Part shown: piece after piece, positions 8,638-16,575 of the stretch
Layout: each line of letters begins with the position of its first letter
How positions within the stretch are numbered: position 1 is the stretch's first letter
DNA from: Actinacidiphila sp. DG2A-62
GTDB taxonomy: Bacteria > Actinomycetota > Actinomycetes > Streptomycetales > Streptomycetaceae
Direction of reading: 5' to 3'
Assembly: GCF_035825295.1 (NCBI RefSeq)
Contig: NZ_JAYMGI010000002.1
Location: 3,167,001 to 3,231,000, forward strand
Length of the DNA stretch: 64,000 nucleotides
Program-made: the position numbers and the translations under genes
Notes under the pieces: generated by a model
Databases searched by the model: none
What the model saw: only the letters and a program-made list of their open reading frames with translations
Told to the model about the DNA's origin: nothing

Positions 8638-10074
8638 ATGAGCACCACGGAGCGTCCTCGTATTCTCGTCGTAGGCGGCGGGTACGTCGGCCTGTACGCG
8701 GCGCGCCGCATCATGAAGAAGATGCGGTACGGCGAGGCGACCGTCACGGTCGTCGACCCGCGCTCGTACATGACGTACCAGCCCTTCCTCCCGGAAACCG
8801 CAGCCGGCAGCATCTCCCCGCGGCATGTCGTCGTCCCGCTGCGACGCGTGCTGCCCGGGGCCGAGGTGCTCACCGGGCGGGTCACCTCCATCGACCAGGA
8901 CCGCAAGGTCGCCTCGGTCGAGCCGCTCGTGGGCGAGTCCTACGAGCTGCCCTTCGACTACCTGGTGATCGCGCTGGGCGCGGTCTCCCGCACCTTCCCG
9001 ATCCCCGGCCTGGCCGAAAACGGCATCGGGATGAAGGGTGTCGAGGAGGCCATCGGCCTGCGCAACCACGTCCTGGAGCAGCTCGACAAGGCCGACTCCA
9101 CGACGGACGAGGAGATCCGCCGCAAGGCCCTCACCTTCGTCTTCGTCGGCGGCGGCTTCGCCGGCGCGGAGACCATAGGCGAGGTCGAGGACATGGCCCG
9201 CGACGCCGCCGCCTACTACCCCAACGTCAAGCGCGAGGACATGCGCTTCATCCTCGTCGACGCCGCGGACAAGATCCTCCCCGAGGTCGGCCCGCAGCTC
9301 GGCAAGTGGGGCCTGGAGCACCTCCAGGAGCGCGGCATCGAGGTCTACCTCAACACCTCGATGAAGTCCTGCGTCGACAAGCATGTGGTGCTCGCCAACG
9401 GGCTGGAGGTCGACGCGTCCACCATCGTGTGGACCGCGGGCGTCAAGCCCAACCCGGCGCTGGCCTCCTTCGGCCTGCCGCTGGGCCCGCGCGGCCACGT
9501 GGACACCGCCCCGACCCTTCAGGTCAAGGGCACCGACTACATCTGGGCCGCGGGCGACAACGCGCAGATCCCGGACCTGGCGGCCGGCGAGGGCGCCTGG
9601 TGCCCGCCGAACGCGCAGCACGCGCTGCGCCAGGCCAAGGTCCTCGGCGACAACGTGGTCTCGGGCATGCGGGGCTTCCCGCAGGCCGACTACAAGCACG
9701 CGAACAAGGGCGCGGTCGCCGGTCTCGGCCTGCACAAGGGCGTCGCGATGATCGTCCTGGGCAAGAAGACCAAGATCAAGCTCAAGGGCCGCATCGCCTG
9801 GTACATGCACCGCGGCTACCACGGCCTGGCGGTGCCCACCTGGAACCGCAAGATCCGGGTCTTCGCGGACTGGACGCTCGGCATGTTCCTCAAGCGCGAG
9901 GTGGTCTCGCTCGGCGCGATCGAGAACCCGCGCGAGGAGTTCTACGAGGCCGCGCGTCCGCCGCGGACCCAGCAGGCGGCGGTGGCCGCGCCGGCCGCCG
10001 CGGCGGGTCCGGCGAGCGCCGCGGGTTCCGCGGGTTCCGCCGACAAGACGGCCGAGAAGGCCACGGCTTCCTGA
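8638..10074 (+). CDS. ndh: Type II NADH dehydrogenase (NAD(P)/FAD-dependent oxidoreductase)
   Basis: The 478-residue flavoprotein is predicted to oxidise NADH and reduce menaquinone at the membrane surface without pumping protons. The FAD-binding dinucleotide fold begins at residue 9 (ILVVGGGYVGLYAARR), the NADH-binding one near residue 174 (FVFVGGGFAGAETIGE), and the second FAD contact is WAAGDNAQIPD near 303. A C-terminal amphipathic region is followed by an Ala/Gly-rich tail. Family members typically begin MSTTERPRIL, so the ATG is used; a -10-like CATACT lies 6 nt before it, suggesting a leaderless mRNA. A GTG at 8620 with GAGGGAGG 9 nt upstream is a serious alternative. Two Rex-type operators imply repression when NADH is low. 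A strong terminator follows. Confidence 0.92.
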   Translation: MSTTERPRILVVGGGYVGLYAARRIMKKMRYGEATVTVVDPRSYMTYQPFLPETAAGSISPRHVVVPLRRVLPGAEVLTGRVTSIDQDRKVASVEPLVGESYELPFDYLVIALGAVSRTFPIPGLAENGIGMKGVEEAIGLRNHVLEQLDKADSTTDEEIRRKALTFVFVGGGFAGAETIGEVEDMARDAAAYYPNVKREDMRFILVDAADKILPEVGPQLGKWGLEHLQERGIEVYLNTSMKSCVDKHVVLANGLEVDASTIVWTAGVKPNPALASFGLPLGPRGHVDTAPTLQVKGTDYIWAAGDNAQIPDLAAGEGAWCPPNAQHALRQAKVLGDNVVSGMRGFPQADYKHANKGAVAGLGLHKGVAMIVLGKKTKIKLKGRIAWYMHRGYHGLAVPTWNRKIRVFADWTLGMFLKREVVSLGAIENPREEFYEAARPPRTQQAAVAAPAAAAGPASAAGSAGSADKTAEKATAS

Positions 10075-10126
10075 GCCGGGGGCCGGACCGGGTCGCGAGG
10101 CCCCGGGCTCCCGGCCCGCACAGCCC

Positions 10127-10164
10127 CGAAGGGCGCCCGCCATCCGTGGTGCGGGCGCCCTTCG
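10127..10164 (+). terminator. Strong intrinsic-type terminator after ndh
   Basis: A perfect 14-bp inverted repeat, CGAAGGGCGCCCGC at 10127-10140 and its complement at 10151-10164 with a 10-nt loop, starts 50 nt after the ndh stop. As is usual in Streptomyces there is no long U tract. Confidence 0.85.
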
Positions 10165-10301
10165 GCGTTCCGCCCGCATGCCCGACGCCCCCTGCACGCC
10201 CGAGGCTCCCGCGCGCCCGACGCTCCCGCCGCACGCCCGACGCTCCCGCGCGCCCCGGGCCGGCGTTCACCCGCCCGGCGGTACTCCCGCGCAAAAATAG
10301 A

Positions 10302-10311
10302 TGTACGTACA
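10302..10311. promoter_or_regulatory. Palindrome upstream of the cfa-like gene
   Basis: TGTACGTACA is a perfect 10-bp palindrome about 50 nt before the methyltransferase start, inside an AT-richer stretch. It could be a TetR-type operator; no partner regulator is adjacent. Confidence 0.3.
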
Positions 10312-10359
10312 AGGTAAATGTGCGTGTCAGGCGCGATCCCCGGTCGTAACCTCGGAACC

Positions 10360-11691
10360 ATGGCTGACTCGGCTTCCCGCATCCTCGCCTTCGCCGAACA
10401 CGCCCTCTCGTCGCCGTTCCCGCTGCGCGTGCGCGCCTGGGACGGCAGCGAGGCCGGGCCCTCCGGCGCACCCGCACTCGTCGTCCGCAGGCGCCGCGCG
10501 CTGCGCCGCCTGCTCTACCGCCCCGGCGAACTCGGCCTGGCGCGCGCCTGGGTGGCCGGCGACCTCGACGTCGACGGCGACCTCTACACCGCGCTCGACC
10601 TGCTCTCCGGCCTGTTCTGGGACCGCGACGAGCCCGAGACGCCCCCGACCGCGCTCCGCTCGCTGCGCCGCACCGCGAGCGCGCTGCGGGACCCGGCGAC
10701 CTACCGGCTGGCCCGCGAGGCGCTGGCGCTGGCCGGCCCCGGGCTGCCGCCGGTCGCGCCGCAGGAGGAGGTGCGCCGCCGGGCCGGCATCGCGCACACC
10801 AAGCGCCGCGACAAGGAGGCGATCGCCCACCACTACGACGTGGGCAACGACTTCTACGGCCTGGTGCTCGGCCCGTCGCTGGTCTACTCGTGCGCGGTGT
10901 GGCCCGAACTGCCGCAGGGCGCGGGCACTTTGGAGGAGGCGCAGCGGGCCAAGCTGGATCTGGTCTGCCGCAAGCTGGGGCTGCGCGAGGGGCAGCGGCT
11001 GCTGGACGTCGGCTGCGGCTGGGGGTCGATGGTGCTGCACGCCGTCGAGCACTACGGGGTGCGGGCGACCGGCGTCACGCTGTCCGTGGAGCAGGCGGCG
11101 CTGGCCCGCAAGCGGGTGGCCGACGCCGGGCTGACCGACCGGATCGAGATCCGGGTGCAGGACTACCGCGACGTCAGGGACGGACCGTACGACGCGATCT
11201 CGTCGATCGGGATGGCCGAGCACGTGGGCAGCGAGCGGTATCTGGAGTACGCGCAGGACCTGTACGCGCTGCTGGCGCCCGGCGGCCGGCTGCTCAACCA
11301 CCAGATCGGCCGGCGTCCGCTGCGCGCCGAGGAGGAGTACCGGATCGACGAGTTCATCGACCGGTACGTCTTCCCCGACGGGGAGTTGGCGCCGATCGGC
11401 GTGACGGTGTCGCGGCTGGAAGAAGCCGGTTTCGAGGTCCGGGACGTCGAGGCGCTGCGCGAGCACTACGCGCGGACGCTACGCGCGTGGGTGGCGAACC
11501 TGGAGGCGAACTGGAAGCAGGCGGTAGCCGCGACGTCTCCCGGCCGGGCCCGGGTGTGGCGGTTGTACATGGCGGCGTCGGCGGTCTCGTTCGAGCGCAA
11601 CCGGATCGGCGTGAACCAGGTGCTGGCGGTCCGCACACCCGCCGACGGGAGGTCAGGGTTGCCCCCGACCAGGCGTTCCTGGCTCTCCTGA
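10360..11691 (+). CDS. Cyclopropane-fatty-acyl-phospholipid synthase-like methyltransferase
   Basis: The 443-residue SAM-dependent enzyme is of the CFA/mycolic acid cyclopropane synthase family, which add a methylene or methyl group across the double bond of membrane phospholipid acyl chains. After a substrate-binding N-terminal domain (about 1-130), the signature AIAHHYDVGNDFYGLVLG lies near residue 155, the SAM-binding loop LLDVGCGWGSMVLHA at about 215-229, and the catalytic-region motif SIGMAEHVGSERY near 285. The C-terminal segment SFERNRIGVNQVLAVR is typical of the family. The ATG start has only a weak upstream site (CTCGGA); a GTG at 10318 is in frame but would give an atypical N-terminus. 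It appears monocistronic behind a palindromic operator candidate. Confidence 0.88.
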   Translation: MADSASRILAFAEHALSSPFPLRVRAWDGSEAGPSGAPALVVRRRRALRRLLYRPGELGLARAWVAGDLDVDGDLYTALDLLSGLFWDRDEPETPPTALRSLRRTASALRDPATYRLAREALALAGPGLPPVAPQEEVRRRAGIAHTKRRDKEAIAHHYDVGNDFYGLVLGPSLVYSCAVWPELPQGAGTLEEAQRAKLDLVCRKLGLREGQRLLDVGCGWGSMVLHAVEHYGVRATGVTLSVEQAALARKRVADAGLTDRIEIRVQDYRDVRDGPYDAISSIGMAEHVGSERYLEYAQDLYALLAPGGRLLNHQIGRRPLRAEEEYRIDEFIDRYVFPDGELAPIGVTVSRLEEAGFEVRDVEALREHYARTLRAWVANLEANWKQAVAATSPGRARVWRLYMAASAVSFERNRIGVNQVLAVRTPADGRSGLPPTRRSWLS

Positions 11692-11895
11692 GTCCGCACG
11701 CGCGTTCTTCGCGGGCCCCCTCGGCGGCGTCCCCGCGCGCCGCCCACACCCCTTCGCGCCCCTTTTCGCGCCCCCGGGCGCGCCCCTCGCGCCCCCCATG
11801 CCCCGGTTGCGCAGAGCGATTTCACGTCACTTGTGCGTGAGGAGTGACGCGGAGGGGAACGGCTTCTGTGGTGCGGCTGAAGGCGTGGAACAGGG

Positions 11896-11910
11896 CTGAC
11901 GCTACGTCAG
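11896..11910. promoter_or_regulatory. Inverted repeat in the bldA upstream region
   Basis: CTGACG-CTA-CGTCAG is a perfect 6-bp inverted repeat about 85 bp upstream of the tRNA gene. It is followed by a strikingly AT-rich run (about 11911-11940). The 303-bp gap from 11692 to 11994 otherwise holds only the bldA promoter. Possible operator or UP-type element; function inferred only. Confidence 0.35.
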
Positions 11911-11949
11911 TAACCCCTAAAATAAGACAACATGACAACTAGGGCGTCC

Positions 11950-11977
11950 TGTTCACGTCGCCCGACCCGGATACGCT
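11950..11977 (+). promoter_or_regulatory. Putative bldA promoter
   Basis: A -35-like TGTTCA at 11950-11955 and a -10-like TACGCT at 11972-11977 are 16 bp apart, placing the start of the precursor about 10 nt before the mature tRNA. Confidence 0.5.
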
Positions 11978-11994
11978 TTCACTGCGCCCCGCCG

Positions 11995-12078
11995 GCCCGG
12001 ATGGTGGAACGCAGACACGGCGAGCTTAAACCTCGCTGCCCCTTGGTGGGCGTGCCGGTTCAAGTCCGGCTCCGGGCA
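11995..12078 (+). tRNA. bldA: tRNA-Leu (anticodon UAA), bldA
   Basis: The sequence folds as a class II (long variable arm) leucine tRNA. The acceptor arms are GCCCGGA at 11995-12001 and TCCGGGC at 12071-12077, with discriminator A at 12078. The anticodon stem is GCGAG/CTCGC around loop CTTAAAC, giving anticodon UAA; the variable arm has a GCCC/GGGC stem and the T loop is TTCAAGT. CCA is not encoded. This tRNA reads the UUA codon, which is very rare in Streptomyces and enriched in developmental and secondary-metabolism regulators. The sequence is nearly identical to remembered S. coelicolor bldA apart from the variable arm. A small hairpin follows, and a convergent Prim-Pol gene ends 15 nt downstream, so antisense transcripts could reach bldA. 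Confidence 0.96.
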
Positions 12079-12082
12079 CTCC

Positions 12083-12103
12083 CAGGGCCCTTTCAGGGCT
12101 CTG
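12083..12103. terminator. Hairpin downstream of bldA, overlapping the Prim-Pol 3' end
   Basis: CAGGGCCCT at 12083-12091 and AGGGCTCTG at 12095-12103 pair at 8 of 9 positions around a 3-nt loop. It probably terminates bldA and may also act on the convergent gene whose stop codon lies within it. Confidence 0.55.
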
Positions 12104-12965
12104 CGGACGCCCGGAGGCGGCCGGCCGAGGCGACGGTCGCGGCTGCTTCGCGCTCGCTCAGGCCGGTGTGGACGGCCGCGGTGACCAGGGCCGGCGCCAG
12201 GGCCTCGCCGAAGCCGGCGTCGTAGGCGCGGCAGGCCGCCCAGAAGAGGCGGCCGTTGCGCTCGCCCTCCTGGCTGTCCAGGACGAATCTGACCAGCGCC
12301 GCGGCGCGCTTCTCCGCCGGGTGGCGCGGCGCCGCCTCCTCCAGCGGCGGGCGCGGCGGCGGGGCGGGCGGCATCGCCAGGGCGAGCAGCGCGTCCGGGG
12401 CCTCGGCGAGGGGGTGGCCGACCGAGCCCGGGGCCAGCAGGTAGCGGCCGGCGACCGTGCGGGAGCCCGGGCCCACCACGTAGCCGCCGGCGCCCCGTAT
12501 GTCTATGCCGGGGGCCAGCCGGCCCACCGAGTTCGGCACCGGCGCGTCCGCCATGAACCACAGGTGGCGACCGCCGGAGGGCGTCACCACGGTGATCGTC
12601 GGCGGCACCGTGAAGCCGTGCGCGTCGGCCAGCGCGCGCAGCGCGGTCACGCCGTCCGCGCCGTGCTTCACGTCGAGGTCCACGCCGACCAGGAAGGCGG
12701 GCGCGACGCCGCAGGCGATGCCGTAACCGGTCGCCCAGGGTGCGAGGGCGAACATCGCGCGGATCCGGGCCGGGTCGGTGGTGGCGTCGTGCACCCCGTG
12801 ACCGGGCCGGCCGCAGGCGCCCCGACAGGTCACGGTGCCCGCCTCGCCCCGGTGCGGGGAGCGGACGGCGGGCAGCTTGGTGCGGGACAGCGGGATGACC
12901 GGCAGGCCGCGCGCGGCGGTGAGCAGCGCCGCGTGCAGCGCACGGGTGTGGTCGGGGCGTGGCAT
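12093..12965 (-). CDS. Bifunctional DNA primase/polymerase N-terminal domain protein (Prim-Pol, orphan)
   Basis: This 290-residue protein carries the archaeo-eukaryotic-type Prim-Pol domain found in replication proteins of plasmids and phages and in stand-alone actinobacterial proteins. Motif I is VDLDVKHG with D96 and D98, motif II is SGGRHLWF near 130-137, and GIDIRGAGGYVVGPGS (D155) forms the third block. The metal ligands are therefore present. No helicase domain is attached; the C-terminal ~100 residues are Pro/Ala-rich and then helical. The ATG start has AGGGAG at 12972-12977 with 6-nt spacing and is preferred over a GTG at 13010. It converges on bldA with 15 nt between ends. Its cellular role is unknown; nothing mobile is seen around it. 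Confidence 0.85.
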   Translation of the reverse strand: MPRPDHTRALHAALLTAARGLPVIPLSRTKLPAVRSPHRGEAGTVTCRGACGRPGHGVHDATTDPARIRAMFALAPWATGYGIACGVAPAFLVGVDLDVKHGADGVTALRALADAHGFTVPPTITVVTPSGGRHLWFMADAPVPNSVGRLAPGIDIRGAGGYVVGPGSRTVAGRYLLAPGSVGHPLAEAPDALLALAMPPAPPPRPPLEEAAPRHPAEKRAAALVRFVLDSQEGERNGRLFWAACRAYDAGFGEALAPALVTAAVHTGLSEREAAATVASAGRLRASAEP

Positions 12966-13194
12966 GGGCTGCTCCCTGATGCCGATGTTCGAACGCGTGT
13001 TCGTCTGCACTCCTCAGTGATACCGCGCCGGACCGACAGCGTCCAGCGCGAAACGGGTGAACCGCTCCCCCGGCGCCCCCTCGCGCCATGGATCACCCCC
13101 GAGGGGGAATGTCGTCCTCCAGGCGTACGGCGCGAGTTTTACCAAGCCATTACCCTTGAGGCACAGTCGCAGATCGCGGCGATGGAGGAGAGAC

Positions 13195-14184
13195 ATGAGG
13201 AGCAGCAACCCGGTCTTCACCCGGCGGGGCTTCACCCAGGACAGCCGGTACGCCGGTTTCGGTCCCGGACCCGCCGCCCAGGGGGCGTACGGCCAGGGCG
13301 CCTACGGACAGGGTCCGCAGGGCGGCCCCGGCGCGAACCCGTACGCACAGGCACCTCGCAATCCGTACGACCAGCAGCCCCTCAGCGCGCGGCAGATGGA
13401 GGAGATGTACGCGGCCCCGGCCGCCGGGCCCGCGCAGACCGGCCGGATGACGATGGACGACGTCGTCATGCGGACCGCGACGACGCTGGGCACGGTGGTG
13501 CTCGGCGTGGTGATCGGCTGGTTCGCGCTGAAGGACCAGATCGGCGTCGCCTACGGCGCGGCGCTGGTCGCCTTCGTGCTGGCGATGATCCAGGCGTTCA
13601 AGCGCACGCCCGCGCCGGCGCTGATCCTCGGCTACGCGGTGTTCGAGGGCCTGTTCCTCGGGGTGCTGAGCCGGTACTACAACGACGCGTGGCAGGGCGC
13701 GCCGGTCCAGGCGGTGCTGGGCACGATGGCGGTGTTCGCCGGGATGCTGCTGGCCTACCGCGCGCGGATCATCCGCGTCACCGCCCGCTACCAGCGCGTC
13801 GGCATGGCCATCGCGGTGGGCTTCATCCTCGCCATGGCGGTGAACCTGCTGTTCGCCGCGTTCGGCTCGGGCAACGGCCTGGGCCTGGCCACCGGCGGCC
13901 TCGGCATCGTGTTCTGCCTGCTGGGCGTCTGCCTCGGCGCGTTCTTCCTGTCGCTGGACTTCCAGCAGATCGAGAACGGCATCCGCGGCGGCGCGCCGCG
14001 CAACGAGTCGTGGCTGGCGGCGTTCGGGCTGACGCTGTCGCTGGTGTGGATCTACCTCGAACTGCTGCGGCTGATCGCGATCCTGCGCGACTGCAGCCGG
14101 CGCGGCCCGCGGGAGCGGGCGACGGCGGCGGGGGCCGCCGGGGTCGACGCGAGTCGCCGCCCCGGCGGCCCGCCGGCGTCATAG
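13195..14184 (+). CDS. Bax inhibitor-1 / YccA-family membrane protein
   Basis: The 329-residue protein has a disordered Gly/Tyr/Pro/Gln-rich N-terminus of about 75 residues with the repeat AQGAYGQGAYGQGPQGG. About seven transmembrane helices of the BI-1/YccA superfamily follow (first near residues 95-115, last near 275-295). Conserved family features such as the QIEN motif preceding the last helices are visible. Family members are proposed calcium leak channels or modulators of membrane proteases; the role in actinobacteria is not defined. The ATG is preceded by GGAGGAG at 13184-13190. It is monocistronic, ending just before a convergent DUF4287 gene. Confidence 0.87.
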   Translation: MRSSNPVFTRRGFTQDSRYAGFGPGPAAQGAYGQGAYGQGPQGGPGANPYAQAPRNPYDQQPLSARQMEEMYAAPAAGPAQTGRMTMDDVVMRTATTLGTVVLGVVIGWFALKDQIGVAYGAALVAFVLAMIQAFKRTPAPALILGYAVFEGLFLGVLSRYYNDAWQGAPVQAVLGTMAVFAGMLLAYRARIIRVTARYQRVGMAIAVGFILAMAVNLLFAAFGSGNGLGLATGGLGIVFCLLGVCLGAFFLSLDFQQIENGIRGGAPRNESWLAAFGLTLSLVWIYLELLRLIAILRDCSRRGPRERATAAGAAGVDASRRPGGPPAS

Positions 14185-14219
14185 GGGGTCGGTACGGTGC
14201 AGGGGCAGGGGGCGGGCGG

Positions 14220-14453
14220 CTAGAGGAGGTTGCGCGCGGCCCGTCGCAGGTCGTACTCGTGGACGATGGCCTTCGCGTGGCCGTAGGAGAGCGCGTGCTC
14301 GCTGCGCAGCCAGCTGACCTTCTCGTCGAAGCGGAGGAACGAGGGGCCGTCGGCGACGGCGCGCAGCCAGTCGCTGACCTCGCGGCCGGTGCACTGGGGG
14401 ATGTGGTCGAGCAGGTTCCGGTGGGTTTCCTCGGAGAAGTGCGTTTGGGACAT
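14220..14453 (-). CDS. DUF4287-type small protein
   Basis: This 77-residue basic, helical protein is of the DUF4287 kind (helix, then TGREVSDWLRAV, then a tail with YGHAKAIVHEYDLRRA). Such proteins are widespread and uncharacterised. The ATG start has GGAGG 5 nt upstream. No signal or membrane segment is present. It converges with the BI-1 gene, with 35 nt between stops. Function unknown. Confidence 0.75.
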   Translation of the reverse strand: MSQTHFSEETHRNLLDHIPQCTGREVSDWLRAVADGPSFLRFDEKVSWLRSEHALSYGHAKAIVHEYDLRRAARNLL

Positions 14454-14665
14454 CGGCGCCTCCGGTATGTGGTCCGGTCACCCCACCGTGCCCGAGTGGT
14501 CGGTTGTTGGCAACCATCCCGTCCACCCCGGTTCGCGCCGCGCCCCGGACGGGACGGCGCCCGGCCTCGGACCCGGCGTCGCACCAGGCGTCGCGCGGGG
14601 CACTTCGCCGGGCCTCTCGCGGGCCCGGGGGCCGGGGGCCCGGGGCCGGGGGTAGGGTCGGCGGC

Positions 14666-14992
14666 ATGCCGCACCCTGACACCCTCAACGGCACCGTCGA
14701 CCGGCTCGCGTCGCGCCTGCGGGCGCTGCCGCAGAGCCGGCTGCGGTCCGGGGGGCTCGCCGCCGAGGCGCTCGCACTGGCCCGCTGGCTGGCCCGCCGC
14801 GCGCAGGAGCTGGAGTCGCCGGGACGCGTCCCGTACGAGCTGCCGGACGACGGGATCTTCGCGGTCGGCGACCAACTCGCCGTCGCCGGCCACGACCTGG
14901 CCCGCGCGGTCGAGGCCGACCCGGTCAACGGGCCGCGGGTGCGCGCCGAGGCGATGGAGCTGCTGGCCGGCACGGCGCGGTCGGCCGGCTGA
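14666..14992 (+). CDS. Small conserved hypothetical protein
   Basis: A 108-residue, mostly helical protein that I do not recognise. It is rich in Leu, Ala and Arg and contains LASRLRALPQSRLRSG and AVGDQLAVAGHDLARAV. It has no signal peptide, membrane segment or known motif. Third codon positions are nearly all G or C, supporting it as real. The ribosome-binding site (GGGGGTAGGG region) is plausible but not clean. A tandem repeat follows before the next, convergent gene. Confidence 0.6.
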   Translation: MPHPDTLNGTVDRLASRLRALPQSRLRSGGLAAEALALARWLARRAQELESPGRVPYELPDDGIFAVGDQLAVAGHDLARAVEADPVNGPRVRAEAMELLAGTARSAG

Positions 14993-15017
14993 TCGGGCTC
15001 GTCGGGCCGGTCCGGTT

Positions 15018-15130
15018 CGCCCGGCGGCCCCGTCTGCCCGGCGGACCCGTCTGCCCGGCGGACCCGTCCGCGCCCCGGCTGCCCCGGCGGACCCGTCTGC
15101 CCCGGCTGCCCGGCTGCCCGGCGGACCGGC
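15018..15130. repeat. Imperfect 17-bp tandem repeat array
   Basis: Head-to-tail copies of a unit close to CTGCCCGGCGGACCCGT fill the gap between two convergent genes. Some units are degenerate (GCCCCGGCT variants). It is intergenic and probably forms G/C-rich hairpins. Confidence 0.7.
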
Positions 15131-15159
15131 CGCGTCCGAGCGACGGACGCGGCCACGGC

Positions 15160-16275
15160 TCAGAGCGAGGCGACCACGCGGTCCGCGAGGATGTAGACGC
15201 TCTCCTCGCCGTACGCGAAGGTCAGCGCGTACGCGCCGGCGATCGCGGAGCCGCCCTGGAGGACCGGGACCTCGCCGCGGTCCAGGGCGTCGCAGAGCTT
15301 GAGCGCGGTCTCGCGGTGGCCGGGAGTCATGCACAAGGTGGTGCCGTCGGCGAAGACGTAGACGTCGAGCGTGCCCAGCGGCCCCGGGCGGACGTCCGAC
15401 AGCGGTATCCGCCCGTCGGCGAGGTCGGCGAGCCGGTCCGCGGTCTGGTCGCGGGAGGCGACCACCGGGGAGGGGGCGAAGTCGGGCCCCGAGGGGTGCG
15501 GGATCGCGCCGGGCGCCGGACGTATCGCCTCCGTCGCCCCGCTCGGCCCGGGCGCTCCGGTCGCCCCGCTCGGTCCAGGCGCTCCGGTCGCCCCGCTCGG
15601 CCCGGGCGCTCCGGCCGTGTCGGTCGCTCCGGCCGCCTCGGGGGCCTGTGCGCCCGCCTCGACGCCCGGCACGCCCGCAGCGCCCTGGGGCTCGGCGCCG
15701 CGCGCCGCGGCCTCCCTGCCGCCCTCCAGGGCCGCGTCGAGATCCTTCTCCAGCCCCGGCTGCCGGCGCGCCTCGCGCGCCGGGTCGCGGTTCGGCTCGC
15801 ACGGCGGCTCCAGGCCGGCGAAGTCCGCCTGGCGCGGCAGGTACGGCAGTCCGGACAGGCCGCCGGCGAGCCCCCCGGCCGCGCCGCCCGGCTCCTGCCG
15901 CTGCCGCGGCTCGTCGGGCGCGGCGAACGCGTCCAGGTCCTCGAACGCGTCGAAGCCCGGCAGCCCGGTGCGGAAGAAGCCGTCGCCCGCGCTCTCGCGG
16001 GCCTCCTGCTCGGCCCAGAACGCGCGGGCCTCGGCGAGTTCGCGCTCCCGCTCGTCGGCGAGCGCCTCGGCGACCGCGCTGCGCACCTCGCGCGCCGACA
16101 CCGGCGTCTCGCGCGGCGCCGGCACGCCGGCCGCGGACAGGTCGCGCAGCTCGCGCACGTCCCGCCGCAGCGCGGACAGTTCGCGGCGGGCGCCACGGGC
16201 GGCGACCAGGGCGGCGGACGCCGCGGCCGCGGCGAGACCGGCGGCCACCAGAAGGACGGTGAAGTTGGCGCTCAC
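15160..16275 (-). CDS. Membrane-anchored hypothetical protein with collagen-like stretch
   Basis: This 371-residue protein starts with a single hydrophobic segment (about residues 3-26, LLVAAGLAAAAASAALVAA), followed by a coiled-coil-prone charged region (about 27-115, including DVRELRDLSAAG and ADERERELAEARAFWAEQEA). A Pro/Gly/Ala-rich linker contains about three copies of a GAPGPSGAT nonapeptide, a collagen-like Gly-X-Y pattern. A compact C-terminal domain of about 90 residues follows (DVYVFADGTTLCMTPGHRETAL ... YGEESVYILADRVVASL). The GTG start has GGGAG 7 nt upstream. Conserved-looking but unrecognised; an envelope or cell-division-associated role is only a guess. Confidence 0.65.
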   Translation of the reverse strand: MSANFTVLLVAAGLAAAAASAALVAARGARRELSALRRDVRELRDLSAAGVPAPRETPVSAREVRSAVAEALADERERELAEARAFWAEQEARESAGDGFFRTGLPGFDAFEDLDAFAAPDEPRQRQEPGGAAGGLAGGLSGLPYLPRQADFAGLEPPCEPNRDPAREARRQPGLEKDLDAALEGGREAAARGAEPQGAAGVPGVEAGAQAPEAAGATDTAGAPGPSGATGAPGPSGATGAPGPSGATEAIRPAPGAIPHPSGPDFAPSPVVASRDQTADRLADLADGRIPLSDVRPGPLGTLDVYVFADGTTLCMTPGHRETALKLCDALDRGEVPVLQGGSAIAGAYALTFAYGEESVYILADRVVASL

Positions 16276-16453
16276 TGACGTACTCCCGACTGAAGCGACC
16301 CGAGCATTGCCCATCCGGGCGGTGGACGAAACTTTCCCCACACATCACTCTGCCGGTAAACCCCTGGCCCCCGCAGTACGGAACGTCATGGATTGCCGGG
16401 TCTGCCCCACTGCCGCCTCCGAACAAACCCCTCCTGACCTGGGAGAACGCAAA

Positions 16454-16482
16454 GCCCCCGGGAAAATCCACACCCCGGGGGC
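16454..16482 (-). terminator. Terminator hairpin downstream of the thiolase gene
   Basis: GCCCCCGGG at 16454-16462 and CCCGGGGGC at 16474-16482 form a perfect 9-bp stem with an 11-nt AT-richer loop, about 95 nt after the thiolase stop. The 300-bp gap 16276-16575 also must hold the promoter of the downstream gene; no clear boxes were identified. Confidence 0.7.
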
Positions 16483-16575
16483 GAATTCATTGCGACGTAT
16501 GTCACACACCGTGCACAGCGCAGCCGTCCGGTGCCACAGCGTCACCGTGGGCCCGCGAAAGGCCCGCCGACCTGC

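Noticed and set aside
12093-12965. Integrated plasmid or phage around the Prim-Pol gene
   Set aside because: No integrase, Rep, direct repeats at the tRNA 3' end, or change in base composition was seen; the tRNA is followed immediately by a terminator and core genes.
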